A stretch of 64,000 nt of DNA from an uncultured Bradyrhizobium sp. (lineage in GTDB: Bacteria; Pseudomonadota; Alphaproteobacteria; Rhizobiales; Xanthobacteraceae). The stretch lies in contig NZ_CAKZHY010000094.1 in assembly GCF_936928535.1 (NCBI RefSeq), forward strand, positions 124,001 to 188,000. The letters run 5' to 3'. Positions 37,100-48,063 of this stretch are shown here, one piece after another. Under the pieces are notes generated by a model, which saw only the letters and a program-made list of their open reading frames with translations, ran no database searches and was not told where the DNA came from. A program made the translations under genes and the position numbers. Numbering within the stretch: the stretch's first letter is position 1; every line of letters starts with the position of its first letter.

Positions 37100-38176
37100 T
37101 CACGTCGCGGGTGCGGCGACCAGACGGTCTGCCGCATCAAAGACGAAGACATCATTGGGATCGAGCACGGCATCGATGGTCTGGCCGGGCTCGAACTCGT
37201 GCACGCCGTGCAGCACCGCAACCCAGTTCGATCCGTCGCGGGTCAAATGCACAAAACTCTCCGAACCGGTGATCTCGGTCACCGTGACAGTGGCATGGAA
37301 GGCGTGGCGGTCGGTCTCGCCATTGGCGAGCGCAAGCTGGTGGGCGCGAAAACCGACGCGATAGGCGCCGTCGGCGAGCGACGAATAGAGGCCGGACGCC
37401 GGCGCGGCGATGCCGCCCGCATATTGCACCGAGCCGTTCTTCTTCTCGATGCCGACGAGGTTGAGCGGCGGATCGGAAAAGACCTGCGCGACGCGCAGCG
37501 TCTGGGGACGGCGGTAGACGCCGGGCGTCTCGCCGATCTGGAGCGCCTGGCCTTCCCACATGCACACCGTGTTGCCGCCAAGCAGCAGCGCCTCGGTCGG
37601 CTCCGTCGTGGCATAGACGAAGATCGCACCGGAGGCCTCGAAGATGCGCGGCAATTCGGCGCGCAGTTCCTCGCGGAGCTTGTAGTCGAGATTGGCGAGC
37701 GGCTCGTCGAGCAGCACGAGGTCGGCGCCCTTCACCAGCGCGCGCGCCATGGCGGTGCGCTGCTGCTGGCCGCCGGAGAGCTGGAGCGGCGTTCGCTTCA
37801 GGAACGGCTCAAGGCGCAACAGCCTGGCGGCTTCCGCCACGCGCGTCTCGATCTCCTCGCGCCGCTTGCCCTGCACGCGCAAGGGCGAGGCAATGTTCTC
37901 GTAGACCGTCAGCGAGGGATAGTTGATGAACTGCTGATACACCATTGCGACCGAACGCTGGCGCACATCTACGCCAGTGACGTCCTTGCCGTTGACCAGC
38001 ACCTTGCCCGTGGTCGGCCTATCGAGGCCGGCGAGCAGCCGCATGATCGAGGTCTTGCCGGACAGCGTCGGCCCGAGCAGCACGTTGAGCGTGCCGCTCT
38101 CGAGTGTCAGCGAGACGTCGCGGATATGCTCGATTCCGTCGACGGTCCGGGTCACGTGCTCGAGTGTCACACTCAT
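37100..38176 (-). CDS. glpS: Glycerol ABC transporter ATPase lacking the switch histidine
   Basis: A 358-aa MalK-like ATPase. Walker A GPTLSGKT (35-42), Q-loop YQQF, an intact signature LSGGQQQR (133-140) and Walker B LVLLDEP (Glu158) are present, but the switch-loop His is Thr191 ([10 protein letters not shown] instead of VYVTHDQTEA). A C-terminal TOBE domain follows. The ATG at 38176 overlaps the glpD stop (ATGA). It should pair with GlpT in the glycerol importer. Confidence 0.92.
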   Translation of the reverse strand: MSVTLEHVTRTVDGIEHIRDVSLTLESGTLNVLLGPTLSGKTSIMRLLAGLDRPTTGKVLVNGKDVTGVDVRQRSVAMVYQQFINYPSLTVYENIASPLRVQGKRREEIETRVAEAARLLRLEPFLKRTPLQLSGGQQQRTAMARALVKGADLVLLDEPLANLDYKLREELRAELPRIFEASGAIFVYATTEPTEALLLGGNTVCMWEGQALQIGETPGVYRRPQTLRVAQVFSDPPLNLVGIEKKNGSVQYAGGIAAPASGLYSSLADGAYRVGFRAHQLALANGETDRHAFHATVTVTEITGSESFVHLTRDGSNWVAVLHGVHEFEPGQTIDAVLDPNDVFVFDAADRLVAAPAT

Positions 38177-39723
38177 GAGCGTCCTCCTGCTTCCAGCAGA
38201 GGACTTTGCGATACAACGTGGCTCCTGATCCAGTCGTCCAGTGCGGCAATTTCGCCGGCAGACAGCCGCAAACCGAGCTTGGACCGGCGCCAGACGATAT
38301 CTTCGGCGGTCACCGCCCACTCGTTGGTCATCAGGTAGCGAACCTCGCGTTCGGTCAGAGTTGCGCCAAAGGCCTGGCCGAGATCGGCTGCCGACTTTGC
38401 GTCGCCGAGCAGCTTGATGGCGCGGGTGCCGTAGGCGCGCGCGAGGCGTCGCGCATGCTCATGGCTCAGGAAGGGATAGCCGCGCTGGAGCTCGGCGATC
38501 AGGCCATCGACGGCGGAGACGTCCATGTCACCACCGGGCAGCGGCCATTTGCCGGTCCAGCCTTCGCGCGCTTTCGCACTGCGAAGATAGGGCGCGAGCC
38601 GCTCCAGTGCCTCTTCGGCAAGGCGGCGATAGGTCGTGATCTTGCCGCCGTAGATCGACAGCAACGGTGAACCGCCGGGCGTGTCGAGCTCGAATACATA
38701 GTCGCGGGTGGCGGCCTTGGCTTCGCTGGCGCCGTCGTCATAAAGCGGTCGCACGCCGGAATAGGTCCAGACCACGTCCTCCGCCGTTACGGGCTTGGCG
38801 AGATACTCGCTTGCGGCAGCGCAGAGATACTGGATCTCCTCCGGCGTCGCCTTCACCTTGGAGGGATCGCCGTCATAGTCGCGATCGGTGGTGCCGATCA
38901 GCGTGAAGTCATCCTGATAGGGGATGACGAAGATGATGCGGCCATCCGCGTTCTGAAACATGTAGGCGCGGTCATGGTCGTAGAGTTTCTTGACCACGAT
39001 GTGCGAGCCCTGCACCAGCCGCACTTTGGCTTTCGCGTTGACGCCGGCACCGCGGCCGAGCACGTCCTCGACCCAGGGACCACCGGCATTGACCAGCGCG
39101 CGCGCCTGGATCTGTGAACGCGCACCGGTCAGCGTGTCGACCATGCTGACGGTCCAGATGCCGTCGGATTGCTTGATATCCGTCGCGCGGGTGCGGGTAC
39201 GGATCTCGGCGCCCTTGTCGGCGGCGTCGCGCGCATTGAGCACGACGAGCCGGGCATCATCGACGAAGCAGTCGGAATATTCGAACGCGCGGCCGTATCG
39301 ATTCGGAATCAGCGGCTTGCCGACCTCGTCGCGCCGCAGATCAACCGAGCGCGTCGCCGGGAGCAGATGACGGCCGCCGATGTGATCATAGAGGAAGAGG
39401 CCCAGGCGGAGCAGCCAGGCCGGGCGCTGGCCGGCGTGATGCGGCAAAACGAAACGCAACGGGCGGATGATATGGGGCGCGATGCCCCAGAGAATTTCGC
39501 GCTCGATCAGCGCCTCGCGAACCAGCCGGAACTCGTAATATTCGAGATAGCGCAGGCCGCCATGCACCAGCTTGGTCGACCAGGACGACGTCCCGCTCGC
39601 CAAATCGTTCATTTCGCACAGGAAAACAGTGTTACCGCGACCGACCGCGTCACGCGCGATGCCGCAACCGTTAACACCGCCTCCAATGATGGCGAGGTCG
39701 AAAATACGCTCCAACAGACGCAT
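38173..39723 (-). CDS. glpD: FAD-dependent glycerol-3-phosphate dehydrogenase
   Basis: A 516-aa aerobic GlpD. The FAD-binding Rossmann motif DLAIIGGGVNGCGIARDAVG is at the N-terminus; GTSSWSTKLVHGGLRYLEYY, the central DAO domain and the C-terminal DAO_C domain (GDAKSAADLGQAFGATLTER) follow. It oxidises glycerol-3-phosphate to DHAP at the inner membrane, feeding electrons to quinone. First gene of the leftward glp transport operon. No glpK is visible within the window. Confidence 0.95.
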   Translation of the reverse strand: MRLLERIFDLAIIGGGVNGCGIARDAVGRGNTVFLCEMNDLASGTSSWSTKLVHGGLRYLEYYEFRLVREALIEREILWGIAPHIIRPLRFVLPHHAGQRPAWLLRLGLFLYDHIGGRHLLPATRSVDLRRDEVGKPLIPNRYGRAFEYSDCFVDDARLVVLNARDAADKGAEIRTRTRATDIKQSDGIWTVSMVDTLTGARSQIQARALVNAGGPWVEDVLGRGAGVNAKAKVRLVQGSHIVVKKLYDHDRAYMFQNADGRIIFVIPYQDDFTLIGTTDRDYDGDPSKVKATPEEIQYLCAAASEYLAKPVTAEDVVWTYSGVRPLYDDGASEAKAATRDYVFELDTPGGSPLLSIYGGKITTYRRLAEEALERLAPYLRSAKAREGWTGKWPLPGGDMDVSAVDGLIAELQRGYPFLSHEHARRLARAYGTRAIKLLGDAKSAADLGQAFGATLTEREVRYLMTNEWAVTAEDIVWRRSKLGLRLSAGEIAALDDWIRSHVVSQSPLLEAGGRS

Positions 39724-39755
39724 CCCCCGGAAACCGCTCGTTCAGTCGAGCGGCA

Positions 39756-39804
39756 GCTTTCGTTTTTGATTAGATCACACCGCAAAACGAAAGCAAGACG
39801 AAAG
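39756..39804. promoter_or_regulatory. Candidate GlpR operator upstream of glpD
   Basis: A perfect 11-bp inverted repeat, GCTTTCGTTTT (39756-39766) and AAAACGAAAGC (39784-39794), with a further ACGAAAG at 39798-39804. TTTCG-type repeats are the known targets of DeoR-family GlpR proteins (established knowledge). It begins 33 bp before the glpD start codon. Confidence 0.6.
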
Positions 39805-39952
39805 AGAGACCAAAGGAAGCGAAAATGGAACTTTCTGTGGGGCAGTTCGCCATCGAATTGGGCATGCCAAGTGGTGATTTAGGGCGCAGAACAGCGCTTG
39901 AATGGTCGTTGCGAGGTTATATAGTCACAATGGTCATATTGGTTGTTTCGAC

Positions 39953-40231
39953 ATGACAGATCCCAGCACATCTCCCGATTCTCCCCCCGACACTTGGACG
40001 CTTGCCAATGCCAAGGCACGCCTGTCCGAGGTGGTCGACCGCGCCCAAGCTGGTCCCCAAATCATCACCCGTCACGGCAAGCCCAATGCCGTGGTCGTTT
40101 CCGCCGAAGAATGGGCGCGAAAGACTGCGCGCAAAGGCACGCTCGCTGAATTTCTACTGGCTTCACCACTCCGCGGCGCTGAGCTCGAACTTGAACGGGT
40201 ACAGGACGAACCACGCGAAGAGATGCCGTGA
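39953..40231 (+). CDS. Phd/YefM-type antitoxin
   Basis: A 92-aa protein with the Phd/YefM core: TWTLANAKARLSEVVDRAQA, then PQIITRHGKPNAVVVSAEEW, followed by an acidic C-terminal tail that should wrap the toxin. Short AT-rich inverted sequence upstream is a possible autoregulatory operator. Its stop overlaps the PIN toxin start (GTGA). Lies rightward, against the orientation of the glp genes. Confidence 0.92.
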   Translation: MTDPSTSPDSPPDTWTLANAKARLSEVVDRAQAGPQIITRHGKPNAVVVSAEEWARKTARKGTLAEFLLASPLRGAELELERVQDEPREEMP

Positions 40232-40653
40232 ACCTGCTGCTCGACACCAATGTGCTCTCCGAGGTTCAGCGGCCGGCGCCATCGCCGAAAGTCTTGGCGT
40301 GGCTTGATACTGTCGATGAGGATCGCGCCTTCATCAGCGTGGCCTCGATTGCTGAACTTCGCCGCGGCATCGCGCTACTGGAGGATGGCCGCCGGCGCAC
40401 GGCGCTGGCTGCTTGGTTGGCCCACGATCTGCCCGAGCGTTTCGCCGGACGCATTCTGCCGATCGGTCTTGCGATAGCCGAACGCTGGGGCGATCTGATG
40501 GCTCAAAGCCGCAGGAGCGGCATTGCATTGTCGGTCATGGACGGATTCTTTGCTGCGACCGCACTTACAAATGGACTCACGCTCGTCACGCGCAACGTGA
40601 ATGATTTTGCAGCCTTCGGCGTGCCGCTGCTCAATCCATGGGAGGGCGCTTAG
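40228..40653 (+). CDS. VapC/FitB-type PIN-domain toxin
   Basis: A 141-aa PIN-domain ribonuclease with the acidic quartet Asp6 (LLDTNVLSE), Glu43 (ASIAELRRG), Asp105 (SVMDGFFAATAL) and Asp126 (TRNVNDFAAFGV), so probably active. Starts with GTG overlapping the antitoxin stop. Cleaves RNA when released from its antitoxin. It stabilises or regulates by stress; sits between glpR and glpD. Confidence 0.93.
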   Translation: MNLLLDTNVLSEVQRPAPSPKVLAWLDTVDEDRAFISVASIAELRRGIALLEDGRRRTALAAWLAHDLPERFAGRILPIGLAIAERWGDLMAQSRRSGIALSVMDGFFAATALTNGLTLVTRNVNDFAAFGVPLLNPWEGA

Positions 40654-40657
40654 GCTG

Positions 40658-41503
40658 CTAGCGCAGCCGCACCACTGGTGCGGCCTCAGGCGCCGCATCC
40701 TGCGCATCGGCCTGGTTCTCGTCGATCTCGGCGCCCTTCGGCATCGCCTCCACCACCTCGATGCCCTTGCTGTGACAGATGGTGGCGAGGCGCTCGGGCA
40801 GCTCCTGGTCAGTCACGAAGGTCTGGATCTGGGTCATGTGCGCGATGCGGACCGGCGCGCTGCGGCGAAGTTTTGTGGAATCGGCGACCAGCATGACGCT
40901 GCGAGCATTGGCGATGATGGCCTGCGCCACCTGCACCTCGCGATAGTCGAAGTCGAGCAGCGCGCCCTCCTCGTCGATCGCGGAGGCGCCGATGATGGCG
41001 TAGTCGACCTTGAACTGGCCGATCAGCTGCGTCGCGGTCGAGCCGACCACGGCCCCGTCGGCACGCCGCACCGTGCCGCCGGCGACCACCACCTCGATCC
41101 GGGGATGGCGATAGAGCAGCATGGCGACGTTGAGGTTGTTGGTGATGACCAGCAGATCCTCGTGCGAGGTCAGCGCGCTCGCCACCTCCTCGGTCGTGGT
41201 GCCGATGTTGATGAAGAGCGAGCAGCCGTTCGGGATCAGCGAGGCGGCCGCGGCGCCGATCGCCTTCTTCTCGTCGGCGGCAACGAAGCGGCGCGCCTCA
41301 TAGGCGAGGTTTTCGACGCCGGAGGCGATGATGGCGCCGCCATGGATGCGGGTGAGCGACCGGCGCTCGCAGAGATCGTTGAGATCCTTGCGGATGGTCT
41401 GCGCGGAGACTTCGAACCGGCGTGCCAGCTCCTCGACCATGACGCGGCCGGAGGCGCGGGCGATGTTGAGGATCTCGGCTTGGCGATGGGTCAATCCGGT
41501 CAC
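40658..41503 (-). CDS. glpR: DeoR-family glycerol-3-phosphate regulon repressor
   Basis: A 281-aa DeoR regulator: N-terminal winged helix (HRQAEILNIARASGRVMVEE, FEVSAQTIRKDLNDLCER, RIHGGA) and a C-terminal DeoRC sugar-phosphate-binding domain (INIGTTTEEVASAL, VVVAGGTVRRADGAVVG, DYAIIGASAIDEEGALLDFD). In the usual glp arrangement it precedes glpD on the same strand; here a toxin-antitoxin pair on the other strand separates the two. The TTTCG palindrome upstream of glpD is its probable target. Confidence 0.9.
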   Translation of the reverse strand: MTGLTHRQAEILNIARASGRVMVEELARRFEVSAQTIRKDLNDLCERRSLTRIHGGAIIASGVENLAYEARRFVAADEKKAIGAAAASLIPNGCSLFINIGTTTEEVASALTSHEDLLVITNNLNVAMLLYRHPRIEVVVAGGTVRRADGAVVGSTATQLIGQFKVDYAIIGASAIDEEGALLDFDYREVQVAQAIIANARSVMLVADSTKLRRSAPVRIAHMTQIQTFVTDQELPERLATICHSKGIEVVEAMPKGAEIDENQADAQDAAPEAAPVVRLR

Positions 41504-41593
41504 GGCAATGGCCTCAAATCAGAATGATGCATGGTGCGGCTTCTCGCGCGCGCGGTCAATGCGCAAGCCGATCACGGTTAATGGATGGGACCC

Positions 41594-42268
41594 TCACCAC
41601 GCCATTGCGCGCGCGAGCCGCTCAAACAGCGCGGGATCGTCGAAGGCGCTGGCGGAGGCAACCGCGCCTGCTGCGACAAGGTCAGCATCGCTTAGGCTGG
41701 TCCGGATACCGATGGTCGGGATACCGGCGGCGGTCGCCGACTGCACGCCGGAGCGGGAATCCTCGAATGCGATCGAGGCTGCCGCGCTGGCACCGACGAA
41801 GCGCAATCCCTCCTGGTACGGCAGCGGGTGCGGCTTGCCATATGGCAGCTCATCACCGATCACGAGCGCCTTGAAGCGTTGCGTGATGCCGAGACCGGAG
41901 AGCAACAGCTCGGCATTGAGACGCGGCGCGTTGGTGACGGCGACCATGGGAACGCCGGCGTCATCCGCCCGGTCGAGCAGCGCCATCAGGCCCGGCAGCG
42001 GTTCGATCTGCCCGGCAACGAGGGAACGAAACACTTCTTCCTTCTCATCGAGGATCGCCGCACGCCGCTCGATTGTCTCATTGGGGAGAAAGCGCTCACC
42101 GATCGAGATATTGGCGAAGCCTTGCAGCTCCCTGGAGAAGCGCGCGTGATCGAAAGCATGACCGTGAGGACCCAGCACCTGGTTGAAAGCCTTCAGGTGC
42201 AGCGGATCGGTATTGGCGAGCGTGCCGTCGATATCGAACAGCAATGCCCTGCCCATTGTCTCGATCAT
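41594..42268 (-). CDS. HAD-superfamily phosphatase (subfamily IA)
   Basis: A 224-aa HAD phosphatase: motif I LLFDIDGTLANTDPLH, motif II VAVTNAPR, motif III GKPHPLPYQEGL, motif IV AFEDSRSGVQSAT, all intact, with a C1-type helical cap. Related enzymes act on small phosphorylated metabolites such as beta-phosphoglucomutase-type sugars or glycerol-3-phosphate. Proximity to glpR makes a phosphoglycerol substrate attractive, but nothing more than position supports it. GGGAAAG precedes the ATG at 42268; two other in-frame ATGs lie within 18 bp. Confidence 0.8.
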   Translation of the reverse strand: MIETMGRALLFDIDGTLANTDPLHLKAFNQVLGPHGHAFDHARFSRELQGFANISIGERFLPNETIERRAAILDEKEEVFRSLVAGQIEPLPGLMALLDRADDAGVPMVAVTNAPRLNAELLLSGLGITQRFKALVIGDELPYGKPHPLPYQEGLRFVGASAAASIAFEDSRSGVQSATAAGIPTIGIRTSLSDADLVAAGAVASASAFDDPALFERLARAMAW

Positions 42269-42423
42269 GTCCATACTTTCCCAAATGCCGGATGCTTCGA
42301 TGCGGAAGACGTATCAATACAGCCCCCTGCGAGCAATGGCACATGCGCATGACGACCAAGCGCCACTCGACAAAGTCGAATGCGGCTGCAACAGTGGGCG
42401 CAAGATCAAGAACGGAGGATACG

Positions 42424-42816
42424 ATGACACTCAATCGCGATCACGCTGCCACGGCCGACCAAGAGACGGTGGCGCAAAAAGTCGAGGCCTTTCGCCTCGC
42501 CCAGATCGCGGCCGATTCAAGGGCGCTCAGTGCGCTGTGCGCGGACGAGCTGAGCTACAGCCATTCCAACGGCTTCCTCGAGGACAAGGCAGCCTTCGTT
42601 GCCAACGCCACCGACGGCAAAACCGTGTTCCAGTCGATCACGTACAAGGATCCGACCATCAGGATCGTCGGTCCTGCCGCGATCGTGCGCTTTCACTGGA
42701 TGGCCGAGATGACGACCGACGGAAAGAAAGTGGCAAACAGCCTTCACATCCTGATGAACTGGCAGAAGCAGGGCCACGAGTGGAAGCTGTTGTCGCGCTC
42801 GGCGACGAAGTTGTGA
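42424..42816 (+). CDS. SnoaL/DUF4440-like (NTF2-fold) protein
   Basis: A 130-aa NTF2-fold protein (FRLAQIAADSRALSALCADE, LSYSHSNGFLEDKAAFV, VRFHWMAEM, HILMNWQKQGHEWKLLSRSA). Such proteins bind small ligands or act as simple isomerases or hydratases; function here unknown. The ATG at 42424 has a strong GGAGGAT ribosome-binding site. It is followed by an E-type repeat. Confidence 0.8.
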   Translation: MTLNRDHAATADQETVAQKVEAFRLAQIAADSRALSALCADELSYSHSNGFLEDKAAFVANATDGKTVFQSITYKDPTIRIVGPAAIVRFHWMAEMTTDGKKVANSLHILMNWQKQGHEWKLLSRSATKL

Positions 42817-42828
42817 TGACGCTTCTTA

Positions 42829-42976
42829 CCCTCTCCCGCTGCGGGAGAGGGTGGCTCGCCGCATCGCGGCGAGACGGGTGAGGGGTCTGCCTCCGCGAGT
42901 CCAACTCTCCCGTGAAATTGCTGAGACAACCCCTCATCCGGCGCTTCGCGCCACCTTCTCCCACAAGGGGAGAAGG
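42829..42976. repeat. Palindromic repeat, family E, complete copy 1
   Basis: Left half: CCCTCTCCCGCTGCGGGAGA... ending GACGGGTGAGGGGT. Right half is its inverted counterpart: ACCCCTCATCCGGCGC ... CCACAAGGGGAGAAGG. The halves are separated by about 40 bp. The same halves occur at 63368-63505 and flank the DUF559 gene at 53200-53693. Confidence 0.85.
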
Positions 42977-42986
42977 AAAAAAGAGA

Positions 42987-44282
42987 TCACCCCTTCCGTT
43001 CCGGCACGCGGCGGATCTTCGCGCCCAACGCGTTCAGGCGTTCGTCGATGCGCTCATAGCCGCGCTCGATCTGGTCGGCGTTGTTGATGGTGGAGGTGCC
43101 CTCGGCGCAGACCGCAGCGAGCAGCATCGCCATGCCGGCGCGGATGTCGGGCGAGCTCAGCGTCGCGCCGTGCAGCCGGCTGGGACCTGCGATGATCGCG
43201 CGATGCGGATCGCACAGCACGATGCGTGCGCCCATTCCGATCAGCTTGTCGACGAAGAACATCCTGGATTCGAACATCTTCTCGAACATCAGGATCACGC
43301 CTTCGCACTGCGTGGCGGTGACGATCGCGATCGACATCAGATCGGCCGGGAAGGCCGGCCACGGCTGGTCCTCCAGCTTCGGCACATGGCCACCAAAGTC
43401 GTCCTGGATCTTCAGGGTCTGGTTCGACGGCACGATCAGGTCGTCGCCCTCGACGCGGCAGACGATGCCGAGCCGCTCAAAACCCATGCGGATTGAGCGC
43501 AGATGCTCGACGCCAGCGCGCACGATGCGCAAGGGCGAGCGCGTCACGGCGGCCAATCCGATCAGCGAGCCAACCTCGATATGGTCGGGCTGGATCCGAT
43601 AGGTGGCAGCGCCGGGCGTCCCCGGACCGTGGATCACCATCGTGTTGGTGCCGACGCCCTCGATCTTCGCGCCGAGCGCGATGAGGAAATTGGCGAGGTC
43701 CTGCACGTGCGGCTCGGACGCGGCGTTGCGCAAATAAGTGACGCCGTCGGCCGCAACGGCGGCGACCAGCGCATTCTCGGTCGCGGTGACGCTCGGCTCG
43801 TCCAGGAACACGTCGGCGCCTGTGAGTTTTGGCGCGCGGAATTCGAGCCGGTCGGTCGCGGTGACTTTTGCGCCAAGCTGTTCCAGCGCCAGCACATGGG
43901 TATCGAGCCGGCGCCGCCCGATCACGTCGCCGCCGGGTGGCGGCAGCATCACCTCGCCGCAGCGGGCGAGCAGGGGGCCTGCCAGCAGGATCGAGGCGCG
44001 GATGCGGACGCAGAGCTCGGGATCGAGGTCGGCGGCACGGATGCTCTTGGCGTGGATGTGAAGCGTGTTGCGCTCCGTCCATTCCGCCGATGCGCCGACC
44101 GAGCGGATCAGCTCGACCAGCGTCTCGGTGTCGCGGATCCGCGGCACGTTCTGAAGCGTCACCGGATGCTCGGTGAGCAGGGCGGCGGCAATGATCGGCA
44201 GCGCCGAATTCTTGTTGCCGGCCGGCTCGATCGAGCCCGAGAGCCGGTGACCGCCCTCGACGAAATACTGAATGGGCGCCAC
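42987..44282 (-). CDS. murA: UDP-GlcNAc 1-carboxyvinyltransferase (MurA), Asp-type active site
   Basis: A 431-aa EPSP-synthase-fold enzyme. AGNKNSALP (Lys24/Asn25), AFPADLMS with its catalytic Asp, and SPDIRAGMAMLLAA with its Arg match MurA. In the flexible active-site loop, where E. coli has GGCAIGAR with Cys115, this protein has PPPGGDVIGRR with Asp119 at the Cys position. MurA enzymes with Asp here remain active but resist fosfomycin (established knowledge for mycobacterial and chlamydial MurA). It may be a second paralogue beside a canonical MurA elsewhere on the chromosome. Confidence 0.88.
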   Translation of the reverse strand: MAPIQYFVEGGHRLSGSIEPAGNKNSALPIIAAALLTEHPVTLQNVPRIRDTETLVELIRSVGASAEWTERNTLHIHAKSIRAADLDPELCVRIRASILLAGPLLARCGEVMLPPPGGDVIGRRRLDTHVLALEQLGAKVTATDRLEFRAPKLTGADVFLDEPSVTATENALVAAVAADGVTYLRNAASEPHVQDLANFLIALGAKIEGVGTNTMVIHGPGTPGAATYRIQPDHIEVGSLIGLAAVTRSPLRIVRAGVEHLRSIRMGFERLGIVCRVEGDDLIVPSNQTLKIQDDFGGHVPKLEDQPWPAFPADLMSIAIVTATQCEGVILMFEKMFESRMFFVDKLIGMGARIVLCDPHRAIIAGPSRLHGATLSSPDIRAGMAMLLAAVCAEGTSTINNADQIERGYERIDERLNALGAKIRRVPERKG

Positions 44283-44499
44283 TGGGTTCTCTCCGTCCTG
44301 TTGGGTTGGGGCGGGCTGCTTTGGGGGCGGAAACTATAGGGAATTGCGCGCGGTAGCAATTGCGCTGGGCACGGTTCGGCCGTCCTCGTCAGCCTCCGGA
44401 GAGGGGCCCATTCCTCATGGCAAGAGCGAGCGGGGATGATGCTTCGCATCGTCGGGGCGCGCCACCCTCTCTCGTAAGCAGGAGAGGTTACACCGTGCG

Positions 44500-45138
44500 T
44501 CAATTGCGGAACAGATTGATCGCGCCGCCTTCGCCTTTGACTTCGAAATACATGAGATCGATGTAGATCGCGGCTGCGAGAACCAGCGCTCGCTCATCTT
44601 CCGTCAGGCCGCGTTCCAAAAATTCCACCAGAAAATTATCGCGGTCGGTGAACAGTTCAGAGCCGAGGCCCGACCATTTTTTCGCGACGCGCGCGTGCTC
44701 CTGCCCTCCGCGCATGAACGGAAAGGTCCACACGCGCCACCATGGCGAACTGACTTCGAGCACCACTCTGCCTTGCGCGTCGTGCACATGGAAGCTCTTG
44801 GTCAGAATCGAAAACTGGCGCTCGATGGTCCCGATCAGGCGGCCGTCGCGCGAACGCAGCTCCAGACACTGAAAGAACCAGCGGAAGGGGTGTCTCCCGA
44901 TCATGACCGGCTGACGGGAGTTGTCGAAAAAATGAACCTCGAAGGAACGCCAATGCCCGAAGGCCTGGCGTCCCAGGAATCCGAGAAGGCCCTTTTGCTG
45001 TTCGGCCGCATAGAGGAGATCGCGGCCATTTTCATCGCGGATGCGATATTTGTTGCGGGTTTCGAAGCCGAGCAGCTCGGCCATTTCGAAGACCTGCTGC
45101 ACGTACATTCGGTGCTGGGCGGCTAAAGTCGGCAACAT
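44500..45138 (-). CDS. Phospholipid-scramblase-like (LURP/Tubby-fold) protein
   Basis: A 212-aa protein resembling bacterial members of the scramblase/LURP family: MYVQQVFEMAELLGFETRNK, YRIRDENGRDLLYAAEQQ, RSFEVHFFDNSRQPVM, FFQCLELRSRDGRLIGTIER, FHVHDAQGRVVLEVSSPWWR. These have a beta-barrel around a central helix. The C-terminal part (RDNFLVEFLERGLTEDERAL, LAAAIYIDLMYFE) fits that helix. Bacterial function unknown. AAGAGG precedes the ATG. Confidence 0.75.
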   Translation of the reverse strand: MLPTLAAQHRMYVQQVFEMAELLGFETRNKYRIRDENGRDLLYAAEQQKGLLGFLGRQAFGHWRSFEVHFFDNSRQPVMIGRHPFRWFFQCLELRSRDGRLIGTIERQFSILTKSFHVHDAQGRVVLEVSSPWWRVWTFPFMRGGQEHARVAKKWSGLGSELFTDRDNFLVEFLERGLTEDERALVLAAAIYIDLMYFEVKGEGGAINLFRN

Positions 45139-45221
45139 TCGTTCGGACCTCTTCCAGAGCCGGCTACGCCATTTCGTCGCAATTGCCGGGGGTGAGGTTC
45201 AGGAGGCGATGTTACCCAGTC

Positions 45222-45342
45222 GTCATGCCCGGGCTTGTCCCGCCTGCGCGGCCGAAGCCGCTTCGGCGAGGCGAAGGCCCGGGCATCCACGTTCTTGGTT
45301 CCGTGGCACGGCGTGGATGGCCGGGACAAGCCGGGCCATGAC
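45222..45342. repeat. Intergenic palindromic repeat, family D
   Basis: GTCATGCCCGGGCTTGTCCC at the left mirrors GACAAGCCGGGCCATGAC at the right, with further inner inverted repeats (GGCCGAAGCCGCTTCGGC). Lies between gyrB and the scramblase-like gene. Confidence 0.8.
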
Positions 45343-45363
45343 GCTGTGGAAAGCAGCCAGGCC

Positions 45364-47883
<2,520 letters not shown>

Positions 47884-48063
47884 CTAGCGCAAAGTGGTAC
47901 CTCGCAACCCTCTGAGGAGATAGGGTTTTTGGGCCTGATTTCAAGGCGTGGGAAGGTCGATTCCGGGGCTTGCCAAAAGCCCGATTCGAGGCCCTGTTTT
48001 GGGGGCCTCAAAGGCGTGGATTTTGCGGGGTTGCGGAGGCCTGTTCCAAGCCGCTGTAGCGGC

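Noticed and set aside
39953..40653. Toxin-antitoxin pair as a sign of prophage or a larger genomic island
   Set aside because: No integrase, tRNA target, phage genes or base-composition break surrounds it; the pair appears to stand alone.
42829..42976. CRISPR-like array
   Set aside because: The repeated units are inverted halves of one palindrome, not regularly spaced direct repeats with unique spacers; no cas genes are present.
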